Shown in pieces: positions 7,010 through 15,214 of a stretch of 64,000 bases of DNA; positions within the stretch are counted from its first letter, which is position 1; each line of letters opens with the position of its first letter. The notes under the pieces are model-generated. The model worked only from the letters and a program-made list of their open reading frames with translations, did no database searches and had not been told where the DNA came from. The translations under genes and the position numbers were made by a program. Source of the DNA: Nonomuraea basaltis (GTDB lineage Bacteria; Actinomycetota; Actinomycetes; Streptosporangiales; Streptosporangiaceae); NCBI RefSeq assembly GCF_005893125.1, contig NZ_VCJS01000032.1, positions 20,864-84,863 of the forward strand. The letters are read 5' to 3'.

Positions 7010-7036
7010 AACTCTAACTAGCCCATAGTTAGAGTT
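7010..7036. promoter_or_regulatory. Perfect inverted repeat, candidate PadR operator
   Basis: AACTCTAACTA - GCCCA - TAGTTAGAGTT is a perfect 11-bp inverted repeat ending 5 nt before the PadR start codon. Binding here would block the promoter or leader, so autorepression is likely. The rest of the 6721-7041 gap shows no convincing gene. Confidence 0.75.
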
Positions 7037-7041
7037 AGAGC

Positions 7042-7371
7042 ATGGGTACTACGCCCCGCATGACCATCCCCACCCAGCTCGTCCTCCGCGCCCTGCTCGA
7101 AGATCCCACGCGGGAGATGTACGGGCTGGAAATCTGCCGGGCCGCCGGCCTCGCGCCCGGCACCATCCACCCCATCCTCGCCCGCTTCGAGGGCATCGGC
7201 TGGCTGGAGTCGCGCTTTGAGGATGTGGAGCCGCGCGAGGCGGGCCGACCTCGCCGCCGGTACTATCGACTTACGCCGCATGGGGCAGAAAACGCACGCA
7301 ATACTCTTCTCCGCACATCAGCCAGGTGGATGACTCTTGTGGCGCGTTCGCGAATGGCAGATGGCGCATGA
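7042..7371 (+). CDS. PadR-family transcriptional regulator
   Basis: 109 aa. It has a PadR winged helix: VLRALLEDPTREMYGLEICRA, then the recognition helix region APGTIHPILARFEGIGWLES and the wing GRPRRRYYRLTPHG (about 75-88). The short C-terminal part is helical, as in small dimeric PadR proteins. The perfect 11-bp inverted repeat just upstream is the probable operator. The stop overlaps the start of the next gene (ATGA), a pair layout seen where PadR proteins control membrane stress proteins or transporters. Confidence 0.88.
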   Translation: MGTTPRMTIPTQLVLRALLEDPTREMYGLEICRAAGLAPGTIHPILARFEGIGWLESRFEDVEPREAGRPRRRYYRLTPHGAENARNTLLRTSARWMTLVARSRMADGA

Positions 7372-8360
7372 TGGAGATGGATCCTTCTGCGGCCAACGCT
7401 GTCATCGGCAAGGCCTCCACCGATAGCTTAGCTCGCATCATCGCAGTAGCGCTGATGGACGCCCTAAACATCATTCAGTTCGCGCGTAGACACAGCGGAG
7501 ACGATGGGCTTTGCAGCGAAAACTGCGTCTCACAGTGCGATGTCGGTCTATATAGATGGAAAGTACTTGATGCCCACAGATATACTGCGGCCGCACTAGC
7601 GATAACTCGGCAACTTACCGAGAATCTGGCCAGCGAGATCGCAGATAGATCAAAGAGAATTCCTTCTCTTAGTGTTCTCTCCGTCGCGTCAAGCCTTGTC
7701 GGGAGTTTGGAAACCATCAATCGACTCACGTATGGGCTTAATTCCGCTGATTCTATGTTCGGCGGAGGCAATAGGCGCATCTACGGCACCAAGGATGCTC
7801 TGGAGTTGCATGAGCGGCTAGAGGCGGCCACCCAGATCGCTTGCACACTTGCCGCTAGCATGGACGCTGATGTAGCGGAAATCGGCGGGCTTCGACGGCA
7901 AGGCAATACGTCCTACACCGCCGAATGGCTCATCCTCAAAATAATTCAGCAAGTCCCTCCACGCCACCGAGCGCGTTACGCCGAGGAGTTTTGGACGGAA
8001 CTACGCGAACTGGCAATGGCCAACACTTCCCGTCCGTTCCAAATTCTCTACGCCGTTCAGCAGTTGTCACAGGTGCGGCAGCTTCGGGCAGCCCTCCAGG
8101 CACTCGACCAGTCACGCTTCTACCGGCTTCGCCGCATGGCGTGCTGGATTCTCGCTTCCGACTGGCGAACCTGGGGATTCCTCGGCCCACTGATGGCGTT
8201 CGCGATCGTGAACGTGCATCTCCGGCAGGGTTGGGGCTCGGCGTTCTTCACGATCCCAGGTGTCGTGGCCTTCTATGCGGGCGTGGAGTGGCTGAGAAAG
8301 CGCTGGGTGGTGGAGTTCAAGCGGCGGGGCCGGTCGCGCGAGAGATCTTCCAGCGAATGA
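7368..8360 (+). CDS. Membrane protein coupled to PadR
   Basis: 330 aa when started at the ATG overlapping the PadR stop. The first 250 residues are soluble and mainly helical. Residues about 185-245 contain AEWLILKIIQQVP.RHR and QILYAVQQLSQVRQLRAAL, a segment common in actinobacterial proteins of unknown function. Two hydrophobic stretches near 272-310 (WGFLGPLMAFAIVNVHL; FFTIPGVVAFYAGVEWL) form a C-terminal membrane anchor followed by a basic tail. The 5' half has lower GC than the 3' half. Probably the target of the PadR regulator; function unknown. Confidence 0.7.
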   Translation: MMEMDPSAANAVIGKASTDSLARIIAVALMDALNIIQFARRHSGDDGLCSENCVSQCDVGLYRWKVLDAHRYTAAALAITRQLTENLASEIADRSKRIPSLSVLSVASSLVGSLETINRLTYGLNSADSMFGGGNRRIYGTKDALELHERLEAATQIACTLAASMDADVAEIGGLRRQGNTSYTAEWLILKIIQQVPPRHRARYAEEFWTELRELAMANTSRPFQILYAVQQLSQVRQLRAALQALDQSRFYRLRRMACWILASDWRTWGFLGPLMAFAIVNVHLRQGWGSAFFTIPGVVAFYAGVEWLRKRWVVEFKRRGRSRERSSSE

Positions 8361-8454
8361 GCACGCAAAATGTGCCCTACCATCCCCGGCGAGGGACGGC
8401 AGGGCGCGTGAGTCCATGTAGCGGGTGCGGGCTGATCCGGCTTATGAGGCCGTC

Positions 8455-8471
8455 GAGCACAGCCGGTGCTC
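8455..8471. terminator. Short hairpin between convergent genes
   Basis: GAGCAC - AGCCG - GTGCTC lies between the end of the PadR-linked membrane gene and the end of the holin gene. It may separate the two convergent transcripts; there is no T-run. Confidence 0.35.
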
Positions 8472-8582
8472 CTACCCGCGTCGCATGGCAGATCGAGAAC
8501 CTAGGATCGGTCTGCCATGGCCGACACCTCACGATACCGGGCTCTCGATGGCGAGAGGGCCCAGATTACGCAAGCAGAACTG

Positions 8583-8783
8583 CTAGTGCGAGTCGTCGAT
8601 CCGCTGTGGCTTGGACTGTTCGGCGTTCGGCACCGCGTATACGCCGAGCGCCGTCAGCACGGCGAGGACCGCGTTGACGATCTCGGTGGCGGTGAACACA
8701 TCGTCGGACACCGCGCCGTTCACGGCCACGATTGCGGCGAACAGGGCGGCGACGATGGTCTTGGCGTATCGGCTTATCTTCAT
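8583..8783 (-). CDS. Phage holin, r1t-like
   Basis: 66 aa with a GGAGG ribosome binding site 6 nt before the ATG. Two hydrophobic helices (about 8-26 and 33-52) are separated by a short VSDDVFTATE turn, and the second ends in LTALGVYAVPN, a signature of r1t-type holins in actinophages. Holins collect in the cytoplasmic membrane and open holes that release the endolysin. It is separated from the endolysin by a pentapeptide-repeat gene on the opposite strand, which seems to have been inserted into the lysis cassette. Confidence 0.8.
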   Translation of the reverse strand: MKISRYAKTIVAALFAAIVAVNGAVSDDVFTATEIVNAVLAVLTALGVYAVPNAEQSKPQRIDDSH

Positions 8784-8804
8784 GAATGCCTCCAGGCATG
8801 CGAA

Positions 8805-8827
8805 AGGCCCGCCGTTTGGCAGGGCCT
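8805..8827. terminator. Hairpin upstream of the holin
   Basis: AGGCCC-GCC / GGC-(A)-GGGCCT is a 9-bp stem with one bulged A, between the divergent holin and pentapeptide genes. It could stop leftward transcription from the lysis genes before the holin or form part of the holin leader. Confidence 0.4.
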
Positions 8828-8921
8828 CGGTTCTCACTTGCAAGTTGAGTGGCCTGGTTCGGCCAACTCTGTCATTCACAAATCGGTGTCCGGCGCTGGC
8901 GTATCGGTTACCGTCCCGACC

Positions 8922-10091
8922 ATGACCACGCCCGACGACCCTACAGTCCGGCTGCAGCTCCCCACGCAGCCGCCGCAGCCGGTTGTGAGCAGTTCGCCGC
9001 CGAAGCAGCAGCGGCGCGTGACAAGGACATTCAAGAACCTGGCGCGGCCGACGCCTGCCCCGGCTCCAGCGCCTCCCGAGAAGCGTCGATGGCTCAGTGG
9101 GCACAGACCGCGCGTGACACCACCGACGCAGGCCGAACTGGACACGTTACCCGTCAAGGACCGGCAGGAGCTGTACGACACGCGACGGCAGCGGCCCTGG
9201 CAGCACCTCACATCGCTGGGGGTGCTGTTCGGCGTGCTGTTCACCGCAGGTGGGCTTGTCTACACGGCCAAGACCTGGGAGACAGGGCAGGAAACGCTCC
9301 GGACCACGCAGCAGCAGCAGATCACGGATCGCTATACAAGGGCCGTCGAGCAGATCGGGGCGGACAAGTCGGTCGAGGTGCGCATCGGCGGACTCTACGC
9401 CCTCGGACGGATTACTAGGGACTCTAGCGCTGACGCTACGACTGTTGAGGAAATCATGGTGGCGTACATCTTGGAGCATGACGGCAAGACCGGAGCCACC
9501 CGCACTTTTACTCCGTCCGAGGACGTACCTTCCTGGAAACCCGGCGCTGACGTTCGTACCGCCGTGAGAGTGCTCGGAACGATCCCCCGGGCTGGCTGGG
9601 GAACGCCCATCCTCTTCACCGCTGATTTTGTAAGCGCGGACTGGCGTGGTGTGAATCTCCGTGATGCATATCTGTCCTACGCGAACCTAAGCCGCGCACG
9701 CCTGAACGTCGCGGACCTGGCCAGCGCGGACCTGTCCCACACGGTGTTGACTAGGGTGAATCTGTTCGGCGCGCGTTTGAGCGACGCGAACCTGATCGGT
9801 GCGAACCTGACCGAGGCGGAGTTGATCCACGCATACTTGGCAGACGCGGTCTTGACCGACGCGTACCTGGCCGACGCCGTCCTAACCGGCGCTGTTCTAA
9901 CCGGCGCCAACTTGACTGGCGCTGACCTAAACGGCGCCAAGCTGACTGGCGCGGACCTGCGCGGCGCCGTCCTGACCGGCGCAGACCTGACTGAGGCGCA
10001 CCTCAACGGCGCAGACCTGCGGAACGCCAAGGGCATGAGCCCAGAGCAGATCCGCAAAGTCGCGATCACGGACAGCACCACCAAGTTCTAA
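8922..10091 (+). CDS. Membrane-anchored pentapeptide-repeat protein
   Basis: 389 aa from the ATG at 8922; longer upstream extensions only overlap the holin region. A Pro-rich N-terminus and basic region precede one membrane helix (about 90-112, LGVLFGVLFTAGGLVYT). The segment ITDRYTRAVEQIGADKSVEVRIGGLYALGRI is typical of actinobacterial pentapeptide proteins. The last 140 residues are A(D/N)LxG-type repeats predicted to form a right-handed beta-helix. It is the only plus-strand gene between endolysin and holin, so it is probably a lysogeny-expressed cargo gene (moron). Pentapeptide proteins can mimic DNA; the target here is unknown. Confidence 0.85.
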   Translation: MTTPDDPTVRLQLPTQPPQPVVSSSPPKQQRRVTRTFKNLARPTPAPAPAPPEKRRWLSGHRPRVTPPTQAELDTLPVKDRQELYDTRRQRPWQHLTSLGVLFGVLFTAGGLVYTAKTWETGQETLRTTQQQQITDRYTRAVEQIGADKSVEVRIGGLYALGRITRDSSADATTVEEIMVAYILEHDGKTGATRTFTPSEDVPSWKPGADVRTAVRVLGTIPRAGWGTPILFTADFVSADWRGVNLRDAYLSYANLSRARLNVADLASADLSHTVLTRVNLFGARLSDANLIGANLTEAELIHAYLADAVLTDAYLADAVLTGAVLTGANLTGADLNGAKLTGADLRGAVLTGADLTEAHLNGADLRNAKGMSPEQIRKVAITDSTTKF

Positions 10092-10099
10092 GCCAGCGA

Positions 10100-10855
10100 T
10101 CACACCACCCGCAGCAGTGCCGCCCACGTCTTCGGCCCGCACACACCATCGGTGGGCAGCTTCGCGGCCTTCTGGAACTCCTTCAGCGCGTCGTACAGCG
10201 GGTCACCAAACTGCGTGTCGTCCACGCCGCCGTTCAACCCGTAGTCCCGCGCGTGCAGCAGGTAGAACAACGTCTTGACGTGCCAACGCAGCGGGTCGTC
10301 TGCCGTTTTGCCTGCGCCGTGACGCAGCGTGGGCAGTTGCTTCACGATCTCCTCCATCCAGGTCAGCTCAGGGGCCGGCGCGGGCTTCACGCCCGAATAG
10401 GCGGGGTATCCGTAGCCGGAGATGCAGGCGTGGGAGCGGCGGTGCCGCATGACGCGGTTGCTGGTGTTGCCCTCGATCGTCGTGATCGTGCCGTCGCGGT
10501 GGACCGCTTCGACGATGCCGACGTGATCGATCGCGCCGATCATGTTCTTGCTTCCGGCCCAGTCGAAAAAGACGATCGCGCCGCGCCGTGGCGCCTGCCC
10601 CCAGCGGCCCCTGTCCTTGAACCAGTCGGCGTAGGTGGGGGTGTAAGCGAAATCGCCTACGTCAGGCAACAGCTTCGCCTTGTCGGCGGCCCAGGCGAGG
10701 AACATCGCGCACCACGGCTGCTTGGCCCACCAGTCCGGCTTGTCGTGCCGCTCGGCCCACCACGCGCCGTACCGGGTCCAGCCGTCGCGGCGCTCGCCCT
10801 GGCCGAGTTCGCCGCGGACGATGTCGAGCAGGACGTCTTCAGGCCGCTTCGGCAT
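10100..10855 (-). CDS. Endolysin with CHAP and peptidoglycan-binding domains
   Basis: 251 aa. Residues 1-150 form a CHAP amidase/endopeptidase with catalytic C49 (QPWCAMFLAW), H111 (IDHVGIVEA) and the acidic/amide region E128-N130 (IEGN). Residues about 175-250 are a peptidoglycan-binding type-1 repeat (FGDPLYDALKEFQKA...LPTDGVCGPKTWAALL). It cuts host cell wall at lysis and has no signal peptide, consistent with holin-dependent release. The start overlaps the end of the 82-aa gene upstream. Confidence 0.9.
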   Translation of the reverse strand: MPKRPEDVLLDIVRGELGQGERRDGWTRYGAWWAERHDKPDWWAKQPWCAMFLAWAADKAKLLPDVGDFAYTPTYADWFKDRGRWGQAPRRGAIVFFDWAGSKNMIGAIDHVGIVEAVHRDGTITTIEGNTSNRVMRHRRSHACISGYGYPAYSGVKPAPAPELTWMEEIVKQLPTLRHGAGKTADDPLRWHVKTLFYLLHARDYGLNGGVDDTQFGDPLYDALKEFQKAAKLPTDGVCGPKTWAALLRVV

Positions 10856-11087
10856 GCGTCACCTCCCCCGCGTCGATCCAGACGATCTGTGTCGCTCCCC
10901 CGTGGCCGTGGATGGCTTCGACGTCGTCGAGGCAGCTCCAGTGGACGAGGGAAGGTCGTGCGCCGCGCCAGCGCACCGAGACGGAACCGTCCGGCCAGAG
11001 CACGCCGTCTGCCACCCGGCCGGTGCCGGAGATGCCGCTGACGTCGTGGTCGCGTTGCAGGAAGAACAGGCGTGGATAGATGTTCAC
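10839..11087 (-). CDS. Conserved actinophage small protein upstream of the endolysin
   Basis: 82 aa, GTG start overlapping the stop of the preceding 43-aa gene (GTGA). The sequence has a hydrophobic RLFFLQRDHDVSGISGTG start and a VLWPDGSVSVRWRG...HGHGGATQIVWID pattern that I associate with small hypothetical proteins of actinobacterial genomes and prophages. It is predicted to be a small beta-rich domain without membrane segments. Its tight coupling to endolysin suggests a late lysis-cassette or virion role; no biochemical function is known to me. Confidence 0.65.
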   Translation of the reverse strand: MNIYPRLFFLQRDHDVSGISGTGRVADGVLWPDGSVSVRWRGARPSLVHWSCLDDVEAIHGHGGATQIVWIDAGEVTHAEAA

Positions 11088-11215
11088 TGCTCCTCCTGGG
11101 ATTCGTCTTCGACGACGGAGCCGGGCTCTTGTGGCACCTCGTCCTGGGGCGGGTCGCCGGCGGTCAGTGCTGCGGCGTTGTAGGGCGCAAGCGGCAGCGC
11201 CTCGTGTTCAGGCAT
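11084..11215 (-). CDS. Very small acidic protein of the lysis cassette
   Basis: 43 aa, ATG preceded by CCGAGG, and its stop overlaps the GTG of the next gene (GTGA). The C-terminal half is almost all Asp, Glu, Gln and Pro. It was found by reading the coupled gene chain and would be missed by length filters. The overlap is the main evidence that it is translated. No family recognised; the 81-nt gap to the next gene upstream may hold a late promoter. Confidence 0.6.
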   Translation of the reverse strand: MPEHEALPLAPYNAAALTAGDPPQDEVPQEPGSVVEDESQEEQ

Positions 11216-11296
11216 GGGGAACCTCGGTAAGGGGTCGATTTGATGAGATCAATTCGGTGGTGTCGCCACTGATCAAGGCGACGAAGGGCTGCCGCG

Positions 11297-11593
11297 TCAG
11301 CCTTGGGTGAGCTGGATCAGCGCGATCACCGCGCTGGCCACGGTCACCAGCAGGCCGACGACGGCGATGATCTGCCGGGTGCGCTCGGTGAGCTGCGCGT
11401 TCGTGACGGCGGTTTTCTCGACCTCCGCCAGCCGCATCTCCAGGCCGCCAACCTGTTCGACCAGCGCGGCATGCCGGTCCTCAACCTGCTTGAGCTGATG
11501 CAAGACCAACCTCATCTGCCCATCAGTCCGCTCGAACCCGACCTCAAGCAGACGACGCAACTCGGCCAGCGACAGCGCCAGGTTTTCATCCAT
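11297..11593 (-). CDS. Coiled-coil, single-TM lysis accessory protein (XhlA-like)
   Basis: 98 aa, overlapping the end of the 224-aa gene by 8 nt. Residues 1-70 are heptad-rich coiled coil (LRRLLEVGFERTDGQ...LEMRLAEVEK). Residues 74-95 form one membrane helix (IIAVVGLLVTVASAVIALIQL) at the extreme C-terminus. This size and order match XhlA-type proteins, which assist holin and endolysin in Bacillus PBSX and related phages. Sequence similarity is too low to be sure. It sits between the tail-fibre and lysis genes, where such proteins are found. Confidence 0.6.
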   Translation of the reverse strand: MDENLALSLAELRRLLEVGFERTDGQMRLVLHQLKQVEDRHAALVEQVGGLEMRLAEVEKTAVTNAQLTERTRQIIAVVGLLVTVASAVIALIQLTQG

Positions 11594-12260
11594 CAGTCGG
11601 CCCCCACGGCTTGCGGCCCATCCACGTCGCCGGCGGCTTGATGTCGAAGTCGGGTGTGACGGGTCCGGCACGTCCGGCGCGGTAGTAGTCCACGCTCCTG
11701 CGGCGGGCCGCCACCCGGGCCGAATCCAGCCGGGTCAGCGTCTTGACCGGCTCCAGCGGATCTTCAGGCACGACCACGTCCAGCCCCACATAGGCGACGA
11801 CGTCCTGACGGAACTGCCGGTTCTCCGGCACCATGCGGACGCGGTGGGTCTTGACCGCCTCGATCCTGGCCAGGTGCGCGGCGAGCCGATCGGCGTCGGA
11901 CACCCCAAGAGTCCACGTCGTCGGCAGCCCGTGCGTGGCCTCCAGCTGCGCGGCCACCACAGGATTCAGCCGGGCGAGCGCGTCGTCCGACGACGGGATC
12001 CACGGCTCGTGCAGCACTACGTCCAGCAGCGTGTCCATGTCGTCGGGGTCGATGCCATACTCGGCGCACCGCCACTCGAACGTGCTGTGCGGAATGATGT
12101 GCACGTGGGCGACGCCGTCCGGCCGCACCCGGCTAATCCCCCACATCGGCTCAGCGCCGTCGTGGCCGGCACCCGGGCCGGGCTGCTCTCCCCCTGCCTG
12201 CAACAGGCTGGTCGTGCTGTAGCCAAGCTCGGCATCCCAAATGGTCCAGATTTCGGCCAC
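11586..12260 (-). CDS. Tail-fibre-associated protein, paralogue of the 163-aa protein
   Basis: 224 aa. Residues about 60-90 (FEWRCAEYGIDPDDMDTLLDVVLHEPW) are clearly related to the 15211-15702 product (VEYRAAEYGLTDVDEVLDVLVHEPLL). Each copy follows a large tail protein, so the two tail protein plus small protein pairs arose by duplication. It has no catalytic motif and was perhaps a fibre chaperone or linker (inference). It overlaps the coiled-coil gene downstream. Confidence 0.65.
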   Translation of the reverse strand: MAEIWTIWDAELGYSTTSLLQAGGEQPGPGAGHDGAEPMWGISRVRPDGVAHVHIIPHSTFEWRCAEYGIDPDDMDTLLDVVLHEPWIPSSDDALARLNPVVAAQLEATHGLPTTWTLGVSDADRLAAHLARIEAVKTHRVRMVPENRQFRQDVVAYVGLDVVVPEDPLEPVKTLTRLDSARVAARRRSVDYYRAGRAGPVTPDFDIKPPATWMGRKPWGPTDG

Positions 12261-12284
12261 GCGGCCACCCCCTTGTGATGATCG

Positions 12285-15074
12285 TTAATGGCGGTGCGAC
12301 CACCAATAGAACGCCTTGCCGCTGTACACGCCGCCGCCCGACGACCAGCCGAACGAGAAGTCGGTCTGATTGCTGAGGTCCAGACACCAGTAGAAATTCG
12401 GGTTGGCCGCACCGTCTCGGACCGTCGAGACGGGCCCCATATTGGAGGCCATGGTCGGCCCGTAGTGGATGGTCACGCCCCCGGTGTCCGGCGGGACCAC
12501 GCCGCTACCGGCGTGCACGGTGTCGTACGGGTCGGCAGTATTGGTGTCCCACACACGGCCGCGCAGATACCAGCGGCCCGAGCTGTTGCAGTGGATGTAG
12601 GACTGGCTGGAGGAGAAGCCGTCGTCGTAGCCGAACCGGCCGTAGCCTTCGGCGACGTCGAGGCCGCCGCCACGGCGGTTGGAGTTCGAGGCGTTGCGGA
12701 TGCCGAGCCGGACGAGTCCTGCGGCGACCTGGAGCTCGGCGCGGGCGGTGCCGCCCGAGTTGGTGCCCGACGTGATGAACGTGGTCGTCTCGCCCGGATA
12801 CAGGCCGTCCACGGCGTAGAAGCGCGAGTAGTTGGTGTTGCCGAGCCCGCCCGGGTAGAAGCGCAAGTCGAGCGTCGACGAGTCGAGCACAAACCGCTGC
12901 CCTGTCGCCGAGCTGCGGACAATCGAGCCCGTAATGGTCTTGCCGTTGATCGCGTCAGCGGTGATCTTGTCGGCGGTGACCGATCCGGCGGCCAACTTGT
13001 CGGCCGTGATCGCCGAAGCGGCAACGTGCCCCGCCTGGATTGAGCCAGCCTGGATCTTGTCGGCCGTGACTGCGTTGGCGTTGATGTGGCCCGCGTTGAT
13101 CGCGAGCGCCTGGATCAGACCGGCCGTGACCGTCCCGGCAGTGATCTTCGCCTCGCCGGGGATGGTGCCGTCGATGATGTGCGTCGCGCCGTCGATCACC
13201 TGGCCGATCACGTCGGTGTCCACCAGCGGCTTCGTCTGCGCCGTGACGTGCGCGGACTCCCCCGAGATGTTGCCCGACCGGTCGAGCGCGACCAGCCACA
13301 GCTCCCGATCCGTGTTGTACGGCTGGCCCGGCACCACGGCGGTGCCCGCCCGCTCCAGCCACTCGACGGACTTGCCTGCGTCCTGAGAGTCGAGCGGATC
13401 CTTCATCATCACCAGGACGCGCGCGAAGTCCTTCGGCATGCCGGTGCCCGAGCTGGTCAGCCCATCCCAGGCCACCCGGAAGATGCCCAGCCGCGAGTCC
13501 ACGACGGGCGTGGACGGCTGCGGAGGCGGCGTCTCATCATCGGGGATGACGATCACCGCTGAGACCGCGAGCTGCCCCTTGACGCCCTCGTTGGTGGCGC
13601 GCACGCCGAACCGCCACGACGACTTCGGCGTCAACGGACTGTAGGAGATCGACGTGCCGTCCGTGTGACCCAGCACCCGCTGGGCGCCCGTGCCCGGCGG
13701 CGTCTGCCCGATCAGCTCATAGCCATCCACCTGCAACGACGTCCCGTTGACATCCGTGGTGACCGGCACCCAAGACACGATGATCAGCCCATGACTGTAT
13801 CCCTCGTCATCCAGGTACGCCGACGGGGACACGATCAGGCCCGTCGGCGCAGCCGGGACGCGGTCCTTGGATTCCGGCGCGGGCTCGCCACCGTTGCCGC
13901 CCTCAGAGACGCCACCAGTCAGGATGCCCGCCGCCCGCCGGGCAATCCTGATGTCTCTTTCCAGGAAACGATCATTCAGGGTGACGTTGCCGCCGATCAG
14001 GCCGTCCCCGCCCACGGACAGCGTGATCTGCCTGACCCGCAACCCCTGCATGACCGCCTGGTCGCCAGGGGCGCGCACCGTGTCGCCCACCCGGTAGTCC
14101 ACGAACGGCAGGAACCGGGCCGCGTACGGCTTGATCTGCCGGGTGAGCTGCACCCGCTCCCCCGACGCCCGATCCAGCGCGTACTGAGCCAGCAGCCGGG
14201 CCGTCCCCTCATCCTTCACGCCGCCCTGGCTCTGGTACGCCTCCCACCGGCCCCACGGCCGCAGCGCGGCCGGGTTGGTGACCTCGACGGACAGGCCCTC
14301 TTCGCCGGTGATGAGGATCGCCGACGCGGCGTCCTCGAACGTGGCGTCGTCAGGGGCCTGGTCGATATCGCGCCCCAACCGCAGTTCGACCGGGCTGGGG
14401 CCAGTGGAAAGCTGGCGGCCGAGCGTGGAGTTCTCGTTGAACACCTGCAAGGTTCGGCCCTGCATCTGCCAGTCGCACACGCCCTGCTCGGACAGGTTCA
14501 GCAGCAACTGGAGCAGGTCGGTGCCGGGTTCCAGCCCCAGCGTAAGGGTCGCCGACCACGGGTGTCCGGCCGAGTCCTCGAAGGCGTCGAAGTCGTAGCT
14601 GAGGCCGGGCAGCGCGCCGCGGCCCTGGCCTTCGTCGATGACTTGACGCAGGATGTCGCCCACTTTGGCGGCCGGGAACTGGCGCTTGCCGTCGACCATG
14701 CCGAGGCCGGGGTAGAGCACCAGCTTGCGCAACTGCCACGCCCAGCCGGGCATGTCGAACGACAGCGCCGCCATCAGGTCCGTCGTGTCGGACGCCCGCT
14801 TGATCCGCAGGAACCGCGCGTTCGCGGGTTTCGCCCACCCGCCGCCGCCCGCCGACCATTCGACCGCGACCTCACACGGCGACGCCAGCCACTGCGCGCC
14901 GGCCGCATGAGCTGAGTAGGACAGCCGCAAGCTGGAGACGTCGTTGAGCGGAAGGCCCGTTTCCCAGCCGAGATGCTGGCCGAGCACGCCGAGACGGGCA
15001 CCGTTCGGCTGGTAGGCGACCAGACGGAGCCCGTAGATGTCAGGCTTACCGGGGATGATCACCTGCTGCGGCAT
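12285..15074 (-). CDS. Tail fibre / receptor-binding protein with Gp37-like N-terminus (copy 2)
   Basis: 929 aa from the ATG at 15074, which has GGAGGGGA at good spacing. Residues 1-350 resemble the siphovirus ReqiPepy6 Gp37-like tail domain (PLNDVSSLRLSYSAH, ASPCEVAVEWS, GWAWQLRKLVLYPG). Residues about 390-600 fit two fibronectin type III repeats. A segment of about 60 residues with regular AGHINANAVTADKIQAG-type repeats looks like a trimeric coiled-coil stalk. The C-terminal 190 residues are Gly/Ser/Tyr/Trp-rich and probably form the receptor-binding tip. It is paralogous to the 907-aa protein upstream, mainly over the N-terminal two thirds. Confidence 0.8.
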   Translation of the reverse strand: MPQQVIIPGKPDIYGLRLVAYQPNGARLGVLGQHLGWETGLPLNDVSSLRLSYSAHAAGAQWLASPCEVAVEWSAGGGGWAKPANARFLRIKRASDTTDLMAALSFDMPGWAWQLRKLVLYPGLGMVDGKRQFPAAKVGDILRQVIDEGQGRGALPGLSYDFDAFEDSAGHPWSATLTLGLEPGTDLLQLLLNLSEQGVCDWQMQGRTLQVFNENSTLGRQLSTGPSPVELRLGRDIDQAPDDATFEDAASAILITGEEGLSVEVTNPAALRPWGRWEAYQSQGGVKDEGTARLLAQYALDRASGERVQLTRQIKPYAARFLPFVDYRVGDTVRAPGDQAVMQGLRVRQITLSVGGDGLIGGNVTLNDRFLERDIRIARRAAGILTGGVSEGGNGGEPAPESKDRVPAAPTGLIVSPSAYLDDEGYSHGLIIVSWVPVTTDVNGTSLQVDGYELIGQTPPGTGAQRVLGHTDGTSISYSPLTPKSSWRFGVRATNEGVKGQLAVSAVIVIPDDETPPPQPSTPVVDSRLGIFRVAWDGLTSSGTGMPKDFARVLVMMKDPLDSQDAGKSVEWLERAGTAVVPGQPYNTDRELWLVALDRSGNISGESAHVTAQTKPLVDTDVIGQVIDGATHIIDGTIPGEAKITAGTVTAGLIQALAINAGHINANAVTADKIQAGSIQAGHVAASAITADKLAAGSVTADKITADAINGKTITGSIVRSSATGQRFVLDSSTLDLRFYPGGLGNTNYSRFYAVDGLYPGETTTFITSGTNSGGTARAELQVAAGLVRLGIRNASNSNRRGGGLDVAEGYGRFGYDDGFSSSQSYIHCNSSGRWYLRGRVWDTNTADPYDTVHAGSGVVPPDTGGVTIHYGPTMASNMGPVSTVRDGAANPNFYWCLDLSNQTDFSFGWSSGGGVYSGKAFYWWSHRH

Positions 15075-15214
15075 CCGTTCCCCTCCCCCCGGGGCTGGGC
15101 CTGGACCTGTTCCACGGCGGCGGCAAGGAGCGCGTTCTCGTACATGAGCTCGTCGCAGCGCCGCCGGTAAGCCGCCACCACGGCGGCCAGATCTACGTGC
15201 AGATCGCAATTCAC
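15059..15214 (-). CDS. Small helical protein between the two tail-fibre genes
   Basis: 51 aa. The GTG overlaps the stop of the 163-aa gene (GTGA) and the 3' end overlaps the tail-fibre start by 16 nt, so it lies in a fully coupled chain. The sequence (AAVVAAYRRRCDELMYENALLAAAVEQVQAQ) is a single amphipathic helix and may be a short coiled coil. Function unknown. Confidence 0.6.
   Translation of the reverse strand: MNCDLHVDLAAVVAAYRRRCDELMYENALLAAAVEQVQAQPRGEGNGCRSR

Noticed and set aside
8517..8921. Upstream extension of the pentapeptide gene to 8517
   Set aside because: The extension overlaps the holin on the other strand and encodes no recognisable sequence; the ATG at 8922 gives the typical Pro-rich start.
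12288..14915. Long plus-strand open frames across the tail-fibre genes
   Set aside because: They are antisense to well-supported tail proteins and have Arg/Gly/Asp-rich shadow composition typical of GC-rich DNA.
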